Part shown: positions 1 through 12,463 of the stretch, in pieces
Layout: every line of letters starts with the position of its first letter
Numbering within the stretch: position 1 is the first letter of the stretch
NCBI GenBank assembly: GCA_963930655.1
Contig: OZ005608.1
Coordinates: 17,050,001 to 17,114,000, forward strand
DNA: 64,000 nt
Direction of reading: 5' to 3'
Source: Myrica gale
Taxonomy: Eukaryota; Streptophyta; Magnoliopsida; Fagales; Myricaceae
The notes under the pieces: generated by a model
What the model was told of the DNA's origin: nothing
Databases searched by the model: none
Seen by the model: only the letters and a program-made list of their open reading frames with translations
Position numbers and translations under genes: made by a program

Positions 1-438
1 TTTGGATATGATAATCAATACATCTAAGTTTCTCCTCTGAGGCTATCCCTTGCAGCATACATATTACTAAAAACTACTGCTGAGGGTGGCGTGGAATATT
101 ATGCTGCAGCATGATCGATACAGAAGGAGATTTGCCTGACTTAACCAGTGCCGTCTCATGCATAGAAAATTGACACATCTCTGTCTAAGGCATGCCAATG
201 GAGGTACTAAATTACAAACAGATTAAATTCCAAAGAACTGTCGAGATTCTAGTTTCGTTGGTGGTGGTACATAATGAATTTAGCCCCAATGTTGTAATCT
301 AGGAACAAGAAGCAATGTGCATATTTCTGTCGTCATATACATTAATGTTTGAAACTATTCTGGAATTGGTTCACAATCTTTTGATGCTTTTTACCAGTTC
401 AATGCCTATCAAGTTTAATTACGTGAAACTTAATGCAG
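1..438 (+). other. Intron upstream of SKL2 exon A
   Basis: No coding exon is visible here. It reads as intron of the SKL2-like gene, ending in the acceptor that precedes position 439. The exon(s) that would encode the chloroplast transit peptide must lie before the window. Confidence 0.6.
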
Positions 439-836
439 TTTTCTGATAGTACTTCTGAGGTGGAACTGAGATTGCAACTCAGGGCCCAAGATGTTGAAAG
501 CTCCAGAGATATATTTGTGGATGCAAAGGACACCTCTTTGACAATTAGAGTACAGCGCCATGGCTCTATTGTCACACTTGTTAGCCCAAGGTTGTTTTAT
601 AAACAATCTATTTTTGATTTTGATGATAACAAACTTTTTCAACTAGTTTGAGACCTTTAGATTCTACATTTGCAAATCTTTTTAAGAAAATGATATCAAG
701 AGTTCTCTAAGCTTAAATTGGCCTTAGATATAATTGAACACCACTACACAAGCTTATTGGACAATCTTTACTTTGTAGGTGTTTTAAGAATGGTTGTTGG
801 TGCATGGAAAGCCACTTTTCAGCCCAAGTGTTGAGG

Positions 837-1330
837 GTGTCGACACATGTTACCATGGTGTCGACACATTGGTTATACACCAGAAGGCGTGTCCCAGGCC
901 AAGATGATGGTGTCGACACATTAAAGAGAAGTGTCGACACATTGCACTATCAACAGAAAGCAAGCATCCAAGCCAATTTGAAGGTGTCGACACATAGAGC
1001 AAAGGTGTCGACACATTGGTCATACGACAGAAAGCAAGCATCAAGCCAATTTGAAGGTGTCGACACATAGAGCAAAGGTGTCGACACATTGGTCATACGA
1101 CAGAAAGCAAGCGTCCAAGCCAATTTGAAGGTGTCGACACATATACACTTAGTGTCGACACATTGCACATGCACCCGAAGGCATGTTTCCAAGGCATTTT
1201 AAAGGGTCAACACTTTGAAGAGAAGTGTCGACACATTGGACATAAGTGTCGACACATTGGTCATACACCCGAGAGTGAGTTTCCAGGCAAAACTCCTAGG
1301 TGTCGACACATACATGGATGGTGTCGACAC
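837..1330. repeat. Seven pairs of the palindrome GTGTCGACAC in the LTR promoter region
   Basis: The perfect 10-bp palindrome GTGTCGACAC occurs 14 times, starting at 837, 858, 910, 931, 984, 1005, 1057, 1078, 1131, 1152, 1225, 1246, 1300 and 1321. Members of each pair start exactly 21 bp apart in all seven pairs; pairs repeat about every 73-75 bp, with one gap of 94. Most are followed by AT. The array ends about 120 bp before the TATA box of the LTR, so it lies in U3, where LTR enhancers sit. A binding role is inferred. Confidence 0.9.
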
Positions 1331-1448
1331 ATGCTTCGATTTCTCAGATCTGGAGCAACGTCACTCACTTAAATGTTGTCTCCAAAGGACCCAAATGACC
1401 TCCAACGACTCCAAATCTTTACAAGAAGACCCCTGATGCCCTAGAGAC

Positions 1449-1456
1449 TATAAATA
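1449..1456 (+). promoter_or_regulatory. TATA box of the LTR at 579-2207
   Basis: TATAAATA lies downstream of the palindrome array and upstream of a region lacking further array units, the expected U3/R layout of an LTR promoter. It points toward the remaining SKL2 exons. Confidence 0.6.
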
Positions 1457-2837
1457 GAAGAAGTTTGAAAGAGAAACAAGATATACTTGAAGAGCTTCAC
1501 ACGAAAATCATTCTTGCCCTAATTTCTTGAGAGAGAAAGCTCGTGAATCATCTTGCAACTCCACAAAGCTTTCTCAGAAGATATTGTTCTTCTAGCAAAA
1601 CTCAGGTTCTTTCATTTGTAGACTTGGCTTAGTGATTCTTTCCATATCTTGAGCCATTCATTTGTAGATTTGGCTTAGAGAGCCGTTTCATTTCTTGAGC
1701 TACCCACTTGTAAATCTGGCTTAGAGAGCCTTCACTCATTGTACCCAATCTTTGTAAACCCTCCTAGTGTTGTGTGAACACTGTACCCTACTTGTGAGAA
1801 GTAGAAGAAATCCCTAGGGTTTGGGATTTGGGAAACGAGTTGAAGCGTAAGCTCGGAAAACGCTTTGTAACGGTTCCTTAGCACCCCGGAAGCTAAGGTG
1901 TGTATTCACTTGGAGAATAGTGAAGGAAGCCCAAGGAAGTCAATAGCCTTGGGGGTGGACGTAGGCAAGAGATTGGCCGAACCACCTAAAATACTGGTGT
2001 CATCTCTCTTACCCTTCTCTTTTATTTCTGCTGGTATTTCGTGATTGAACTTGTTTATCTACAATAGTTGTTATCTTTGTTTGCTTATATCTAGTCCATA
2101 GTTTTCCTAGATATTGATTAGAACGTTTTGGGTTTGTGTGCAAAAGAGTTCAAAAGTTTTTGAAAAACCCAATTCACCCCCCTCTTGGGTTGTCTTTAAG
2201 ACTCACAACACTGATAGAAACTTGTCATCTCTTTGAAAGAATAAAGCCCGCTGAAACAATATGGTTTGTGAGTAAATTGTTTTGACTTTCTAGAACAAGA
2301 ATATAAGTCTTCACATGTTTGGACAAAGAATCATACTTTGAACAGGTACATAGATGATGATCAACTGGTAATAAACTTGAAGAAGCAAGATCCAGATTTG
2401 AAGTGGCCTGACATTGTGGAGTCCTGGGAGTCCCTTACAGTGGGATCTATGCAGCTTCTGCAGGGAACATCAATCTACATTGTTGGGGATTCTACTGAAA
2501 TTAACCAGAAAGTGGCTCAAGAACTTGCAGTTGGTCTTGGGTACTGAGTTTCTCCTCATTTTAGTTAATCATAGATTGCTCTGGTTACCACTTTCCACTT
2601 AGCACGTAGTCAATAAGTCTATTCTTTTCCAGTTATTGATATTCCACTAGTTTTTAATGGAATATGTATTTCATTGTTGAGAGTTTCCAAGTTATTTTTA
2701 GTAGTCCACTAGTTTGTAGTGAAAATTGCATCACATTGTTGAAACTAGTTGTTTATTATCATACAGTCTAGCATGAAATGATGGTAATGGTAACACCTGT
2801 GACCTGGATAACTTTGTTTTGGCTGAAATAGATTTTG

Positions 2838-3760
2838 GTTGCCCCAAGTTGGAATTTGTACTCTATTTTATCCCTAATGTTCCAATTTGATCCTTGAAGT
2901 TGTGATTTCTTGAGAATGGAGCCCTTCTGTCCACAGTGTTGCCTGTAAGTGCAGTAGTGACATCAAAGAAGGTTATAACCGAGCATTAAATTGCTGAAAA
3001 CTCGAAGGAAAAAAAAAAGGGCATAGTGCAATCAATGCTCATCATCCTGTTGAAGCCCCTGAACACCTTAGCATTGGTTCATCATGCTTCATGTCCTTGA
3101 TCCTCTTCTCCACCTACCTTAAATTGCCACATTTATCAAATTCATCCAGCCCATTAATCATCCTATTTTCTCGGAGACCAAATGAAAACCTGACCCCTTC
3201 ACCAACTTATTCAATGCCATCAGTGGGACTCTGAAGTGGGTTGTGCCCAGTCCAAAGGAAAAGCACAAAGGATTGGTCCCACTTCATTTGGTGGTGAATC
3301 TCATCCTTAGCTGAAAATGGAGCATGGTCGGTGAAAAGGGTGAACTTGGATTCCTGGTAATTTGGAAAATTAGTATATATGATATTGTGGGTTGAGCTGT
3401 TGATGAACCACATCGTTCTGTTTTTTCTAATGAAACTGATGCCTTCTTGCCTAAGACTACTACTCTGTTTCTGGTACTCCTTCCCTCATACGTTTAGCCC
3501 AAGGTATTGGATTCGAAATTTCAACTTCTTCTTTGGAAAAGAGCCATAAAAAAGAAAATAGGATTTCACTAACAATCGAATTGGAGTATTCATAGTCACA
3601 GGAGGCATTACCTGACATTTGACGGCCTGCTACAACTAAGGGGCTTGGAGGGAACGACTACACTGATAACAAATCTAAATTTCGAGGATCAAATGGGTAC
3701 TCCAGTCATTGGAGTTTGTTACTTATAACCTATGGGGCAAATTCTAGATTCAGGTTCTTC
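2838..3760. mobile_element. Possible non-autonomous DNA element in an SKL2 intron
   Basis: The left part (about 2838-2910, containing 'caatttgatccttgaagt') and the right part (about 3680-3750, containing 'gaggatcaaatggg') are loosely inverted copies of each other, both ending near a 'ttgcccca' block. No coding region lies between. The target duplication is not clear, so this is a weak call. Confidence 0.35.
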
Positions 3761-3800
3761 TTTTTTGTTGAATTTTCGACAATTTCATTTGCATATTTAA

Positions 3801-3957
3801 CCTTCATTTCCTTCTTGAAATTTATCATCCATAAATACCCCGGAACCTGGTGAATAAAATTAGAATTAGTTAATATCCTTATAAAACACTACTGATCCAG
3901 ATTCATTGCTTGCTTACATCAAGTGAGTGCCATTTTCATGCAATATGTGTAAACATG
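3801..3957 (+). repeat. Dispersed repeat, inverted copy at 40380-40527
   Basis: This intronic segment shares long stretches such as 'ttagttaatatccttataaa' and 'agtgagtgcca' with the reverse complement of 40380-40527. It probably belongs to a transposon family that I cannot name. Confidence 0.6.
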
Positions 3958-6900
3958 CTTGATTTTTAAATATGTCGTCTGTCCTAATTGTTATTTATGG
4001 TTCATAGTTTTTTCAGGTACACGCCACTTAGCACAAAAGAGTTGCTGGAAACATATGCTGAGCAAACCATTGATTCATGTGAGTATATTGTGAGCCCTGC
4101 TTATTGGTCATTGAAGCCTGCTATTTTCTAGGAGCTCATAACCTAAAAGCTTAATACTAAGGGCCAGTTTCTTGGGACTGCAACAAATGGATGTGACGAT
4201 TTTAGCTTTCTCATGTCCTTCATAAAATATAGTTCGTTATTTTCCATTAAGTTGAATGCATAAGGCAACAATTAACTGAAACTGGGGACATACGGGAATA
4301 ATGTTGATGATGGGGATCATGGTTGTCAATGAAGCTGATGAAACACAAAGTACTTAAATCCAAATATGTGAACAAATTATATAGCAAGTCAGCTATAAGT
4401 GATTAAATGATAGGAGTTGGCTAATTAGTTGTTCATATGCAAATGTCTCTGTCAACTTTAAATTTTCTACTTTATGGTTGATATCTCTTAGAGGTACTGG
4501 AACATATTCATACATTTTAAGTTGACAGCGTAACTCGATTTTAATAGCAAAGAATGTTTCGTTGTCTATAAATTTTTCTCTTAACTAAACAACAGAAGCC
4601 TTTCCAGATACATGCTGCTAAAAGGGTATGTCTTCAGTTTCAAACATTAGCTGTTGTATGTATTCTTAGTCTTAACCTCGCTGTTGTCAGTTTCTATTTC
4701 CTTAAAGGCTTCTTTTGCATCGCACAAATTTGCACCTTCCATTCACTTGTTTATAAATTTTAGCATCTCCTCGCTACAACTTATTTGTCAACATTTTCTT
4801 TTAAGATTTCTATTTTATAAAGCAAACATGATCTGACTGCTATCTTTGGTTGATAAGATATAATGAGACTTGACAAAGTGATATCCTCCTCATTGTTTGA
4901 AAGGACTTGTATCTCCCATATTGCAGTTTATTAACAAATTTGATCAATTCCAGGGGTGCTAACTGAAGGCTCTGACTCTGTAGCAGAAGCAGAAAGGGCT
5001 CTATTAGAGAGTTTAAGTAGGTATGGTCGATGGCTACAATTCATCCATTGGTTTTTTTTTTCCTCTTTTCTCTTTGAGTTAGAAACAAAGGGCATTGTTT
5101 GCTGGAATTGGTTTGTCTTGCAGTCATGTTCGAACTGTTGTTGCAACATTAGGAGGGCAGTACGGAGCTGCGGGCAGAGTTGATAAATGGCAGCATCTTT
5201 ATGCAGGATTTACTGTGTGGCTTTCAACCACCGAAGCTGCAGGTAATTTTCAGTAACCTTTTGGTTTTTGATTTTAATCAGATAAGTATGTGAAGTTTAC
5301 TTTTATAAAATTTACTGCCTTAAAAGCCATTTCAGCATCTTTGGGACACAAACTTCATAAAATCAGTTTTGGTGAATTTTTACTTTACTTATAATTTTCA
5401 AACTTATTACTCATCTATTTGGTTCCAAACTGTGTCCAGTACATTTAAATACCTCTATATGTGCTTAGTTGTATGTAGCTCATCACTGTGACCCTCCCGA
5501 ATGATGTTACACTACCCTGACCTTACTACTAAGTGGAAACTTTTGAACAGGGAAGTCTCACTTTGATCTTTTTGTGTGCCACAAGTTTCTTCCCTGGATA
5601 CTCATGTTGTCAGCATTTACTTTCTTTTTTTCTGTGGAGCAGGTACAGTGGTTATGCTTGTGGATGGAGAATTGAATAACCATGCTTAAAATTTTATTAT
5701 TTTACTATTTCAAAGTCATCGATGTATGAGACAACTAAATTGTTCTTTTAACTATGCAGTAAAGGAAATAGTAGAGTAGAGGACTTCAGCTGCCTAAATT
5801 TATATGACCTCCCCTCATCCACACTTCGGCTCTAAATTTATATGACCTCCTCAGATACCTACTTTCTCGATACTTATGACTGTTGATTAGAGATCCTTTG
5901 GTCATTCTAGTTGTGTGTGTTTTGAGTTGCTAATTTAAGGGTAGTTTTTCTATAAAGGAATTTATTTGGGTTTCTTTGAAGATTCAATCCCTTCTCCTCT
6001 GGTAATTTAAATACCTCTTTGCTGGTTTGATTCCACACACTTTCTCATTTGTCTATCCCCTACCTCCATCTCTCTTCTTTTTTTAGTCATTTGGCTTTCA
6101 TTTCAGGCTGTCTTACAGTAATCTCTTTGAAGACGTGCCCTTTGACATTTATTCCATGTCTTCTTTAAGTTAAAGGCTCAATCAGACTCAATTCAATCTG
6201 ATAATAAGTGCTTAATTTTTTTTACTGTTACTTGCTATTGTGCACTTCCTCACCAGCAATTTATTAGTTAGTTTAGAAGATTCAAACAGTCAAGTTATCA
6301 TTGCCAGGTGGGTTCGTTTCCTTTCGCTTTTCTTTCCAGGGACTTGTTGGGTCTGATGGCATCATAGACAAACAGGATATACCTTGTAGGGAACAATATT
6401 GCAGAGCAGGTACTATTGTGTGGGCCCTGGGTCAAGTGGTACAGGTGGTTGAAGGAAGGGCTGGGTTATGTGTATATTCAGGACTCCAGAAGTTCTTACT
6501 TGAGCCCATGTTCTCTCTTCCTCCCTCCCCCACCCACACACACAAAAACAACATTAAGAGAGGACAGCATGCATATTTGAGGTGGGGTGATTTGGGAGGG
6601 GGGCGTTTGTTCCCTAAACTGGGGAATTTTGCCAGCGGCCTGTTTGTTCCCTAAGATCCTGGAGAGCCCTTCCCATTGTTTCGAAGAATTCCATGATCGC
6701 GGCCACCTCAAAGACTGACAAATCTTTCCCTCTTTCTTGTTTTCCCCTGTTATTATCTGGTTTCATACATTAATTTGGGCTACAGTATGCACATTCTTAC
6801 TGGGGCACCATATTCAAAGCTAATCTTATATAATGCAGATGAAGAATCGGCAAAGGAGGAGGCAAGGAAGCAATTTCTAGATTCTAGATTAGGTTACTCA

Positions 6901-8363
6901 AATGCAGACGTTGTTGTCAAGCTTCAGGGTTGGGACGGTGATTGTACCAAAAGTGTAGCTCAGGCATCCCTGAGTGCCCTTAAACAGTTTGCTCTGTCAG
7001 ACAAAAAACTTCCAGGTACACATTTATCCTATTAGTATTCCACGTTTGCTCTTGTTAATACAACAAAGATAGCCTTTTCTGGAGAGAAACTACACAGAAA
7101 TACTATAGATGTGATAAATAAAACCTCTGTTTTGGAAATCGGGAGAATTTTTTTAAATGAGACAAATTAATTGCATCCTGGATTTCAAAACTCTCTTTCT
7201 CCTCTGTAGTATATTAATATATGATTACCGAACAAAAGACGAAAAGGGAAATAATCTGATCCCCAGGATTACACCAATCACTCTAAGGACCACACCTCAT
7301 TAAGCAGAGGTCACTCATTAGAATTAATGTAATTATTAGAATCAAAGAATAATTTTCCAGCCTCATGAATAATCGAAAAGTTTGCTATTCTTAATAAAAA
7401 TGCAGACAAGACATTTTCATGTAATAAAAATGCCATACATTTTCATGACAAGCATTAATGATGGAAGACCCTTCTCCTCAAGTCCTCGCCTGCCATTTGT
7501 GCGGTCAAGATTTTGGAAGGGTAAAGATATCCTGAACCACTCTGATATCTCAGAGGTTTCCAAGGGCCTAGTGGCTTCTCTCCCTAATTGAATGAGTTGT
7601 TCTGGATTTTAGTATCTGTACGATTTAAACAAATTTCTAGTTGGCAATATTTATCAAATGAATCATGCTACTGAGTCCAACAGCTTAATTTAGGTGTTTG
7701 GTACTCCATGCTCTGTAGACACAAAAAAAAATATGCAGGTCAGAACTGTTGGCACACTAAGTGCTGATTAAAAAAAAGCCAAATGTAATGAAATAGAAAA
7801 TGTCCACTTTGATAGAAACTGGTACACGAGTATTTATTGTCGGTTGTAACGGTCTTAGCTTTCATTCTGGCCGATCTTCTACCTAAAGGGTACAACCCAT
7901 GTTATCCTCTAGTTTGTGCAATGCAATGTTATTGATAACTGATCCCACACCTCTTTTCTGCTGTAACCCAATTTGACGGAGCCTTGGATGCATAGTGCGG
8001 TGCAAAAAGTTCATCCCACAATTTAGCCTTCAAAGAAAAGATTCAGAATAATGCAATGGCTCGTATATTGTGTACAGGAAAGAGACTAGTGAATCACTCC
8101 TTTCTACGTACTATCCATACTGAAAAAATCTAACTATTTTGGAAGGTTACAGCACCCAGCATAGCCAATAGAGTTAGACTGTGAAATGCATTCAGACGTC
8201 CCTAATTCACCTGTCTCTTTCATTTTAAGGTAAGAAGAGCCTCTATATAAGACTGGGATGTCGCGGTGATTGGTCAAACTTGAGCCTCCTGGTTGGGATC
8301 CATCACTTGGGGAGGATGTGCCGCCTAGTGCAATATACTGATAAAATCGCAGTGCCATCTTAA

Positions 8364-8742
8364 GACGGCGGTAGAAATTTTGTTGCTCCAAGCTTTCTCT
8401 GCTAACATGCCTTGACGTACAACCCAATGTCAGATAACATTCTTGCCAACTTTCTTTGTTCTTTATCTCCTCATTCTTGTGGATAAGTTTCTTCTAAGTT
8501 CAAGACTGATATAATCATGGCGTTCAAGTGAATGCTAAAGATTCAAGCTCCACAACACTCGTCCAGTAGAGATTGAATGACCAGAATTTCAGTAACAACG
8601 AGCAGAACACATTTGATTGTGACTGTAACTGCCCGTAGTATGATCAGAAGGAAATTTTATTTGTGCATCTACCTGCTTCATCGATCCAAGCAATGAATCA
8701 CAGATTGTTATATGCCTTTCATAGTTGTGCCCAAGTTTATGT
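8364..8742. other. 3' flank of SKL2, nothing recognised
   Basis: The stretch probably includes the 3' untranslated region of the SKL2-like gene. No further exon or repeat is visible. Confidence 0.5.
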
Positions 8743-9402
8743 TAAGACTCTCTCTCTCTCTTTCGTGTTATATGCATGAAGGAAAGAAATATCTATCATT
8801 TCTTACAATAGATGTTTATATTTATAACAGGAAAAATGGATTATATAGGCTAGCTAGCTATTTTTATTCCTCAAGTTATTTCGCATCAGCTTGAATCACA
8901 GATTGACACATTGCTGATGTTACTTTGCATATATTATCAACTGCATCATTGACATATATCATTTTTTTGTTGATGAATTTTGTTTTGTATGCAGGGGCAG
9001 TTCGCTCCCCCCCCAAAAAATAATTTGCATGTAATTTTTTTTTAATATTGGGGAGACCTGTGGTTTGATTTAGGTCTAGTGTAGCCTCCCTTTATGATAT
9101 GTTTTTACTTGTTTAAAATTTTTCTCTTTTTTTTTTTTTTTTGAAAAATGAGGTTGAATTGTACCTGAGTTTTGGCTAAGACTCTCCGTCTCACTCTTTC
9201 GTGTTAATATGCATGAAGGAAAGAAGTATATACTGTATCTTAGAATAGATGTTTATATTTATAACAGGAAAAATAGATTATATAGGCTAGCTAGCTATTT
9301 TTTATTCCTCAAGTTATTTCGCATCAGCTTGAATCACAGATTGACACATTGCTGATGTTACTTGGCATATATTATCAACTGCATCATTGGCATATATCTT
9401 TT
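8743..9402. repeat. Two-copy tandem duplication, period about 435 bp
   Basis: Positions 8743-8976 and 9178-9402 are close copies: both begin 'taagactctc', contain 'ggctagctagctattttt' and 'ttgaatcacagattgacaca', and end near 'gcatatat'. The spacer holds a C-rich tract near 9005 and poly-T tracts. It lies downstream of SKL2 and codes for nothing obvious. Confidence 0.8.
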
Positions 9403-12230
9403 TTATGAATTTTTTCTCTTTGCACTACGTAGGGAAGAAAATTTTATCATTTCGGTTTAGGAGTTCGCCCTCCTTCAAACTGGATCCTAGTTCCGCCACT
9501 GGTTACACGTTTTCTTTTTTGAGTTTAGCACAACTTTCCGAGTTTTATCCAAATGTCTTTGCGTTCTACCTCTTCTATTTCTATCTACTTGACCAATATC
9601 TATACAAACAACAATCACTTTTAACAACTTCTACACGCATTTCAATACAATTTTAATATCATCTAAAAATTCTCAAAACATCCAACATCCTACAAATATT
9701 CTGAAAACGAACGTGCCCTAAATAATCAAAAATTTGAATATACGAGTTGATCAAAAGGTTTACAGAAGTGAGTGAAAAAATGAAAAAATTTAATAAAAAA
9801 TTGAGATAAAATTTTTTGAAATAATAATAAAATTTTAAAAACAAACACCTTTGGTTTAACATACATACATATAAGGTCTATGTATGGGGCGTTTGTTTTC
9901 CGAAATTTTGGCACATCAAAATTTTAGGCCTAATTAAAAAACATCAAAATAATCTCTTTTCATCAAAAAATTCTTTTTTATTATATTATTCATTCAAATA
10001 TTTTCTATCTTCCCTTTTTCATCCACTTCTTTAAAATATTTTCACTTTTTCACTAACTCCAACATCCTAAAATTTATATCATCTCAGAATTTTCACAAAC
10101 AAACACAATCGTAGAATCTCTTGGTAAATAAAAAGACTGTTATAAAATAATTAATTCACACATAATAATCATGGATAAACTCAGGTATTTCTCGTCCTAA
10201 CTAGTAAGTAGGACCTGTAAAATATTAAAATGCCAACACCCTACTTTCAGTCGCGAGGATCCGTTTGGGAATCTGCGCTTTGGGTGGGTTTCGGATTTGA
10301 AACATGATTTGAGTTCAATATAATACAGCTTTCCACGTGTCATTTACTGCAACGTCCTTTTATAATGGACAATGTTGGCTTCCGCTATGCTGGCTTAATT
10401 TGGGACGTCCAATAAATTCAAAGATTCATTCCTTTCTGCACTTTATTTGGGACTTTCTTTTCCTTCAGTTTTCTCGGAAGTCAAGCGGTAAAAAAAAAAA
10501 AAAAAGGCAATCTGAGGGATTTTGCGTCGTGTTGCTTGTCCGACTGAGACAAGATAAAAGGTCTATTCCTTTTTGTTTTCTTTCTTGGTCCTTGGATTCT
10601 CTCGGTAGCCAAACGATTTTCCCGGTAGCCAAATAGTGGAAGAGAAATAACAAAATTTGATACCAAGTTTTGATCGAGTTTGACAGGAGATTTTTGGTCG
10701 ATGTTCTCTGGGTAATTTTGTAGCTTTGATTTGTGAATTAAACAAAGCGATTTCTTCAAGGAACTACACGGGATGCACAAACCCATCACCCATGAGATCC
10801 AGCATTTGTTTTGTTAAAAATGGAAGAGCTCGTCTTATTTTTCCAGTCAATAAATTGCTTAAACATTAGGGTAATTCATCCACAGAAAAAATATACATAT
10901 AGAAAGATAAATATACGCTAGTATGTTTCCAATCCATCCAAAATTATACATCAAATAGAAAAACAAATATTACAAAAAGAAGGAAAGAAGCAGAAGAAAA
11001 TACGCATATTGTACGAATTATTTGCAACTGGAAGAGGTTTTGGTTTGAAGGGAAAAAGAAGCGCTTGTAAATTGTACTGGAGTCTCCAATAATTGAGCTT
11101 AGACGGTGCCGTTTCGTAAAAAATAAGTAGAAAGAGAAAAGGAGGAGACAAATGGATTTGGACTGGGATTCTTATTTCTTGAAACCCAATCTTTAAGACT
11201 GAGTCGTAGGCGGCACACGAAACATGTTTCCCTATCTCTTTTTTGTGTCTTCTCTATGGGATCCGCCCTAGGTATTGCAGAGGAGGCAATAGAGAAGAGA
11301 GAGTGACACAGGTGGGACCCACACTCTTGTGTCTCTCTCTCCTATTGGACCCCTGCAATATCTTAGGTATTGTAAATAATCCTGGTCCGTTCTCTATGAG
11401 CCTTACATTTTCTCTCTTTGCGTGGATGAAATGCAAGGGACGGCTAGCCCACCTTCGAGAAGGGGGAATGATATTCTCACCCACCTGAGCAGGTGACTTA
11501 TCCAAGGTGGCTAAATTCAATTGGTTGACACAGGAGAGAATTTGGTTGACTTTTGTAAGTTTTTATATTAGTATTGTTTGAGTGTGAAAATTTTGAGTAT
11601 TAAAGTTTGTGAAATATTATTATTTATGAAAAAGTGATGAGAATTGGTGAAAAGTGCAGAGAGGAGATTTTTAATAAATATTATAATAATAATAATAAAT
11701 TTAATGAATTTTTTAATATTAACTCTAAATAATTGGGATTATTTGAGTTTCAAACAAATATTATATTCTCACTCTCTTGAACGAGGTGGCTGAATGCAAT
11801 TGATCGGAGAGGCTTGAGTTGACTTTCGAGCCTTCCTATAAAATGGTGCTTTTTTTTTGTAAGTATAAAATGGTGCGTTTAGCCACACAAATTTTTTTTA
11901 GAGAATTTTCTAATTACCCAATATCAACTATCTCAATTTTTGCTTCAAAACAAATTTAATTAGATTAATTACAAAAATCTCCTACGAACTTACACGACAA
12001 TCTCAAATACCTTTGAACTCAAACTCGTGACAACTCACCCCATGAATTACGTAGTACGTTGTAATTCGCTTTTTGATCCATATTTGGCGATAAAGTGAAC
12101 ATTTTTCTTCACACGTCCTGCAAGTGACACTCAAACCACGAGAGAAAGACCAAATTACCACTCTCGTGCCCTAACTATTAGACTAAACACTAAACACACC
12201 GGAAGATGATGTGCGTTTTGAAAAAGGAAT
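9403..12230. other. AT-rich intergenic DNA with MITE-like pieces
   Basis: No supported gene. Around 9888-10112 a 'gcgtttgttttc' end and a 'cacaaacaaacac' end face each other across AT-rich DNA, like a worn MITE. Around 10490-10505 there is a poly(A) run. Short open frames on both strands are scattered and look like nothing known. Confidence 0.45.
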
Positions 12231-12463
12231 CAAAACAGTCAAGAAAATAAGAGAAAACAACAGTACTCAAGCCAGACCAGGGGAGTATGAACATGAGCTT
12301 TGTTCTTGTAAAGATTAAATTTGCAAGCTTGGACTACCAAAAAGGTCTAGATCTCTCGGCGCCAGTGGATGGAGGGCTAATTTGCGGAACAGTGAAACCA
12401 TCCTCCATGCACCTTTCTGTTGAATCTTATGTTTGAGGATTCCTTTGTGGCTTTCAACCCGCC

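Larger units (their letters stand above)
579..2207 (+). mobile_element. Solo LTR, Copia type (SIRE/Maximus-like), inside an SKL2 exon
   Basis: The 1,629-bp unit starts TGTTAG and ends ACTCACA. It is flanked by a perfect 5-bp target duplication, ACACT (574-578 and 2208-2212). It has no internal coding region, primer site or second LTR, so it is a solo LTR left by recombination. Its 3' part carries the 'accgttccttagcacc' and 'ccgaaccacc' type blocks and a C-rich 'attcacccccctcttgggtt' end shared with the LTR at 56808-58342. Intact termini and target duplication suggest a fairly young insertion. The family assignment is from the terminal pattern and is an inference. Confidence 0.88.
439..8363 (+). 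pseudogene. SKL2: SKL2-like gene (CS domain + inactive shikimate kinase-like), interrupted by a solo LTR
   Basis: The exons read as the plant family 'probable inactive shikimate kinase like 2', a chloroplast protein with an N-terminal CS domain and a kinase-like domain not thought to phosphorylate shikimate; its precise role is unknown. Exons, all with GT-AG borders and compatible phases: 439-578 joined with 2213-2263, 2346-2540, 4017-4078, 4954-5020, 5124-5242, 6839-7015, 8230-8363. Recognisable stretches are WPDIVESWESLT, YIVGDSTEINQKV, DSVAEAERALLESL, ADVVVKLQGWD and KKSLYIRLGCRGDW. The first exon is split by an LTR (579-2207) with duplicated target ACACT; the flanking codons align directly with the family (VTLIET...HLFERIKPAETIW). 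In the last exon the conserved PPGWDP stretch is in the +1 frame, so about one base is missing after codon SNL and the frame runs to TAA at 8361. The first exon lies outside the window. The gene is probably inactive unless the LTR is spliced out. Introns (largest 2541-4016, 5243-6838, 7016-8229) show no other gene. Confidence 0.85.

Noticed and set aside
837-1330. A CRISPR-like or satellite array
   Set aside because: The host is a plant, the units are 10-bp palindromes inside an LTR, and spacers are not unique captured sequences.
590-2236. A GT at 591 used as intron donor, making 590-2236 an ordinary intron of SKL2
   Set aside because: The TG...CA unit with perfect ACACT repeats, and the direct protein continuity across 578/2213, explain the data better. 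A splice from here would lose conserved residues.
6301-6654. 117-codon + strand open frame
   Set aside because: It lies within an SKL2 intron, resembles no protein, and is low in conserved-looking features.
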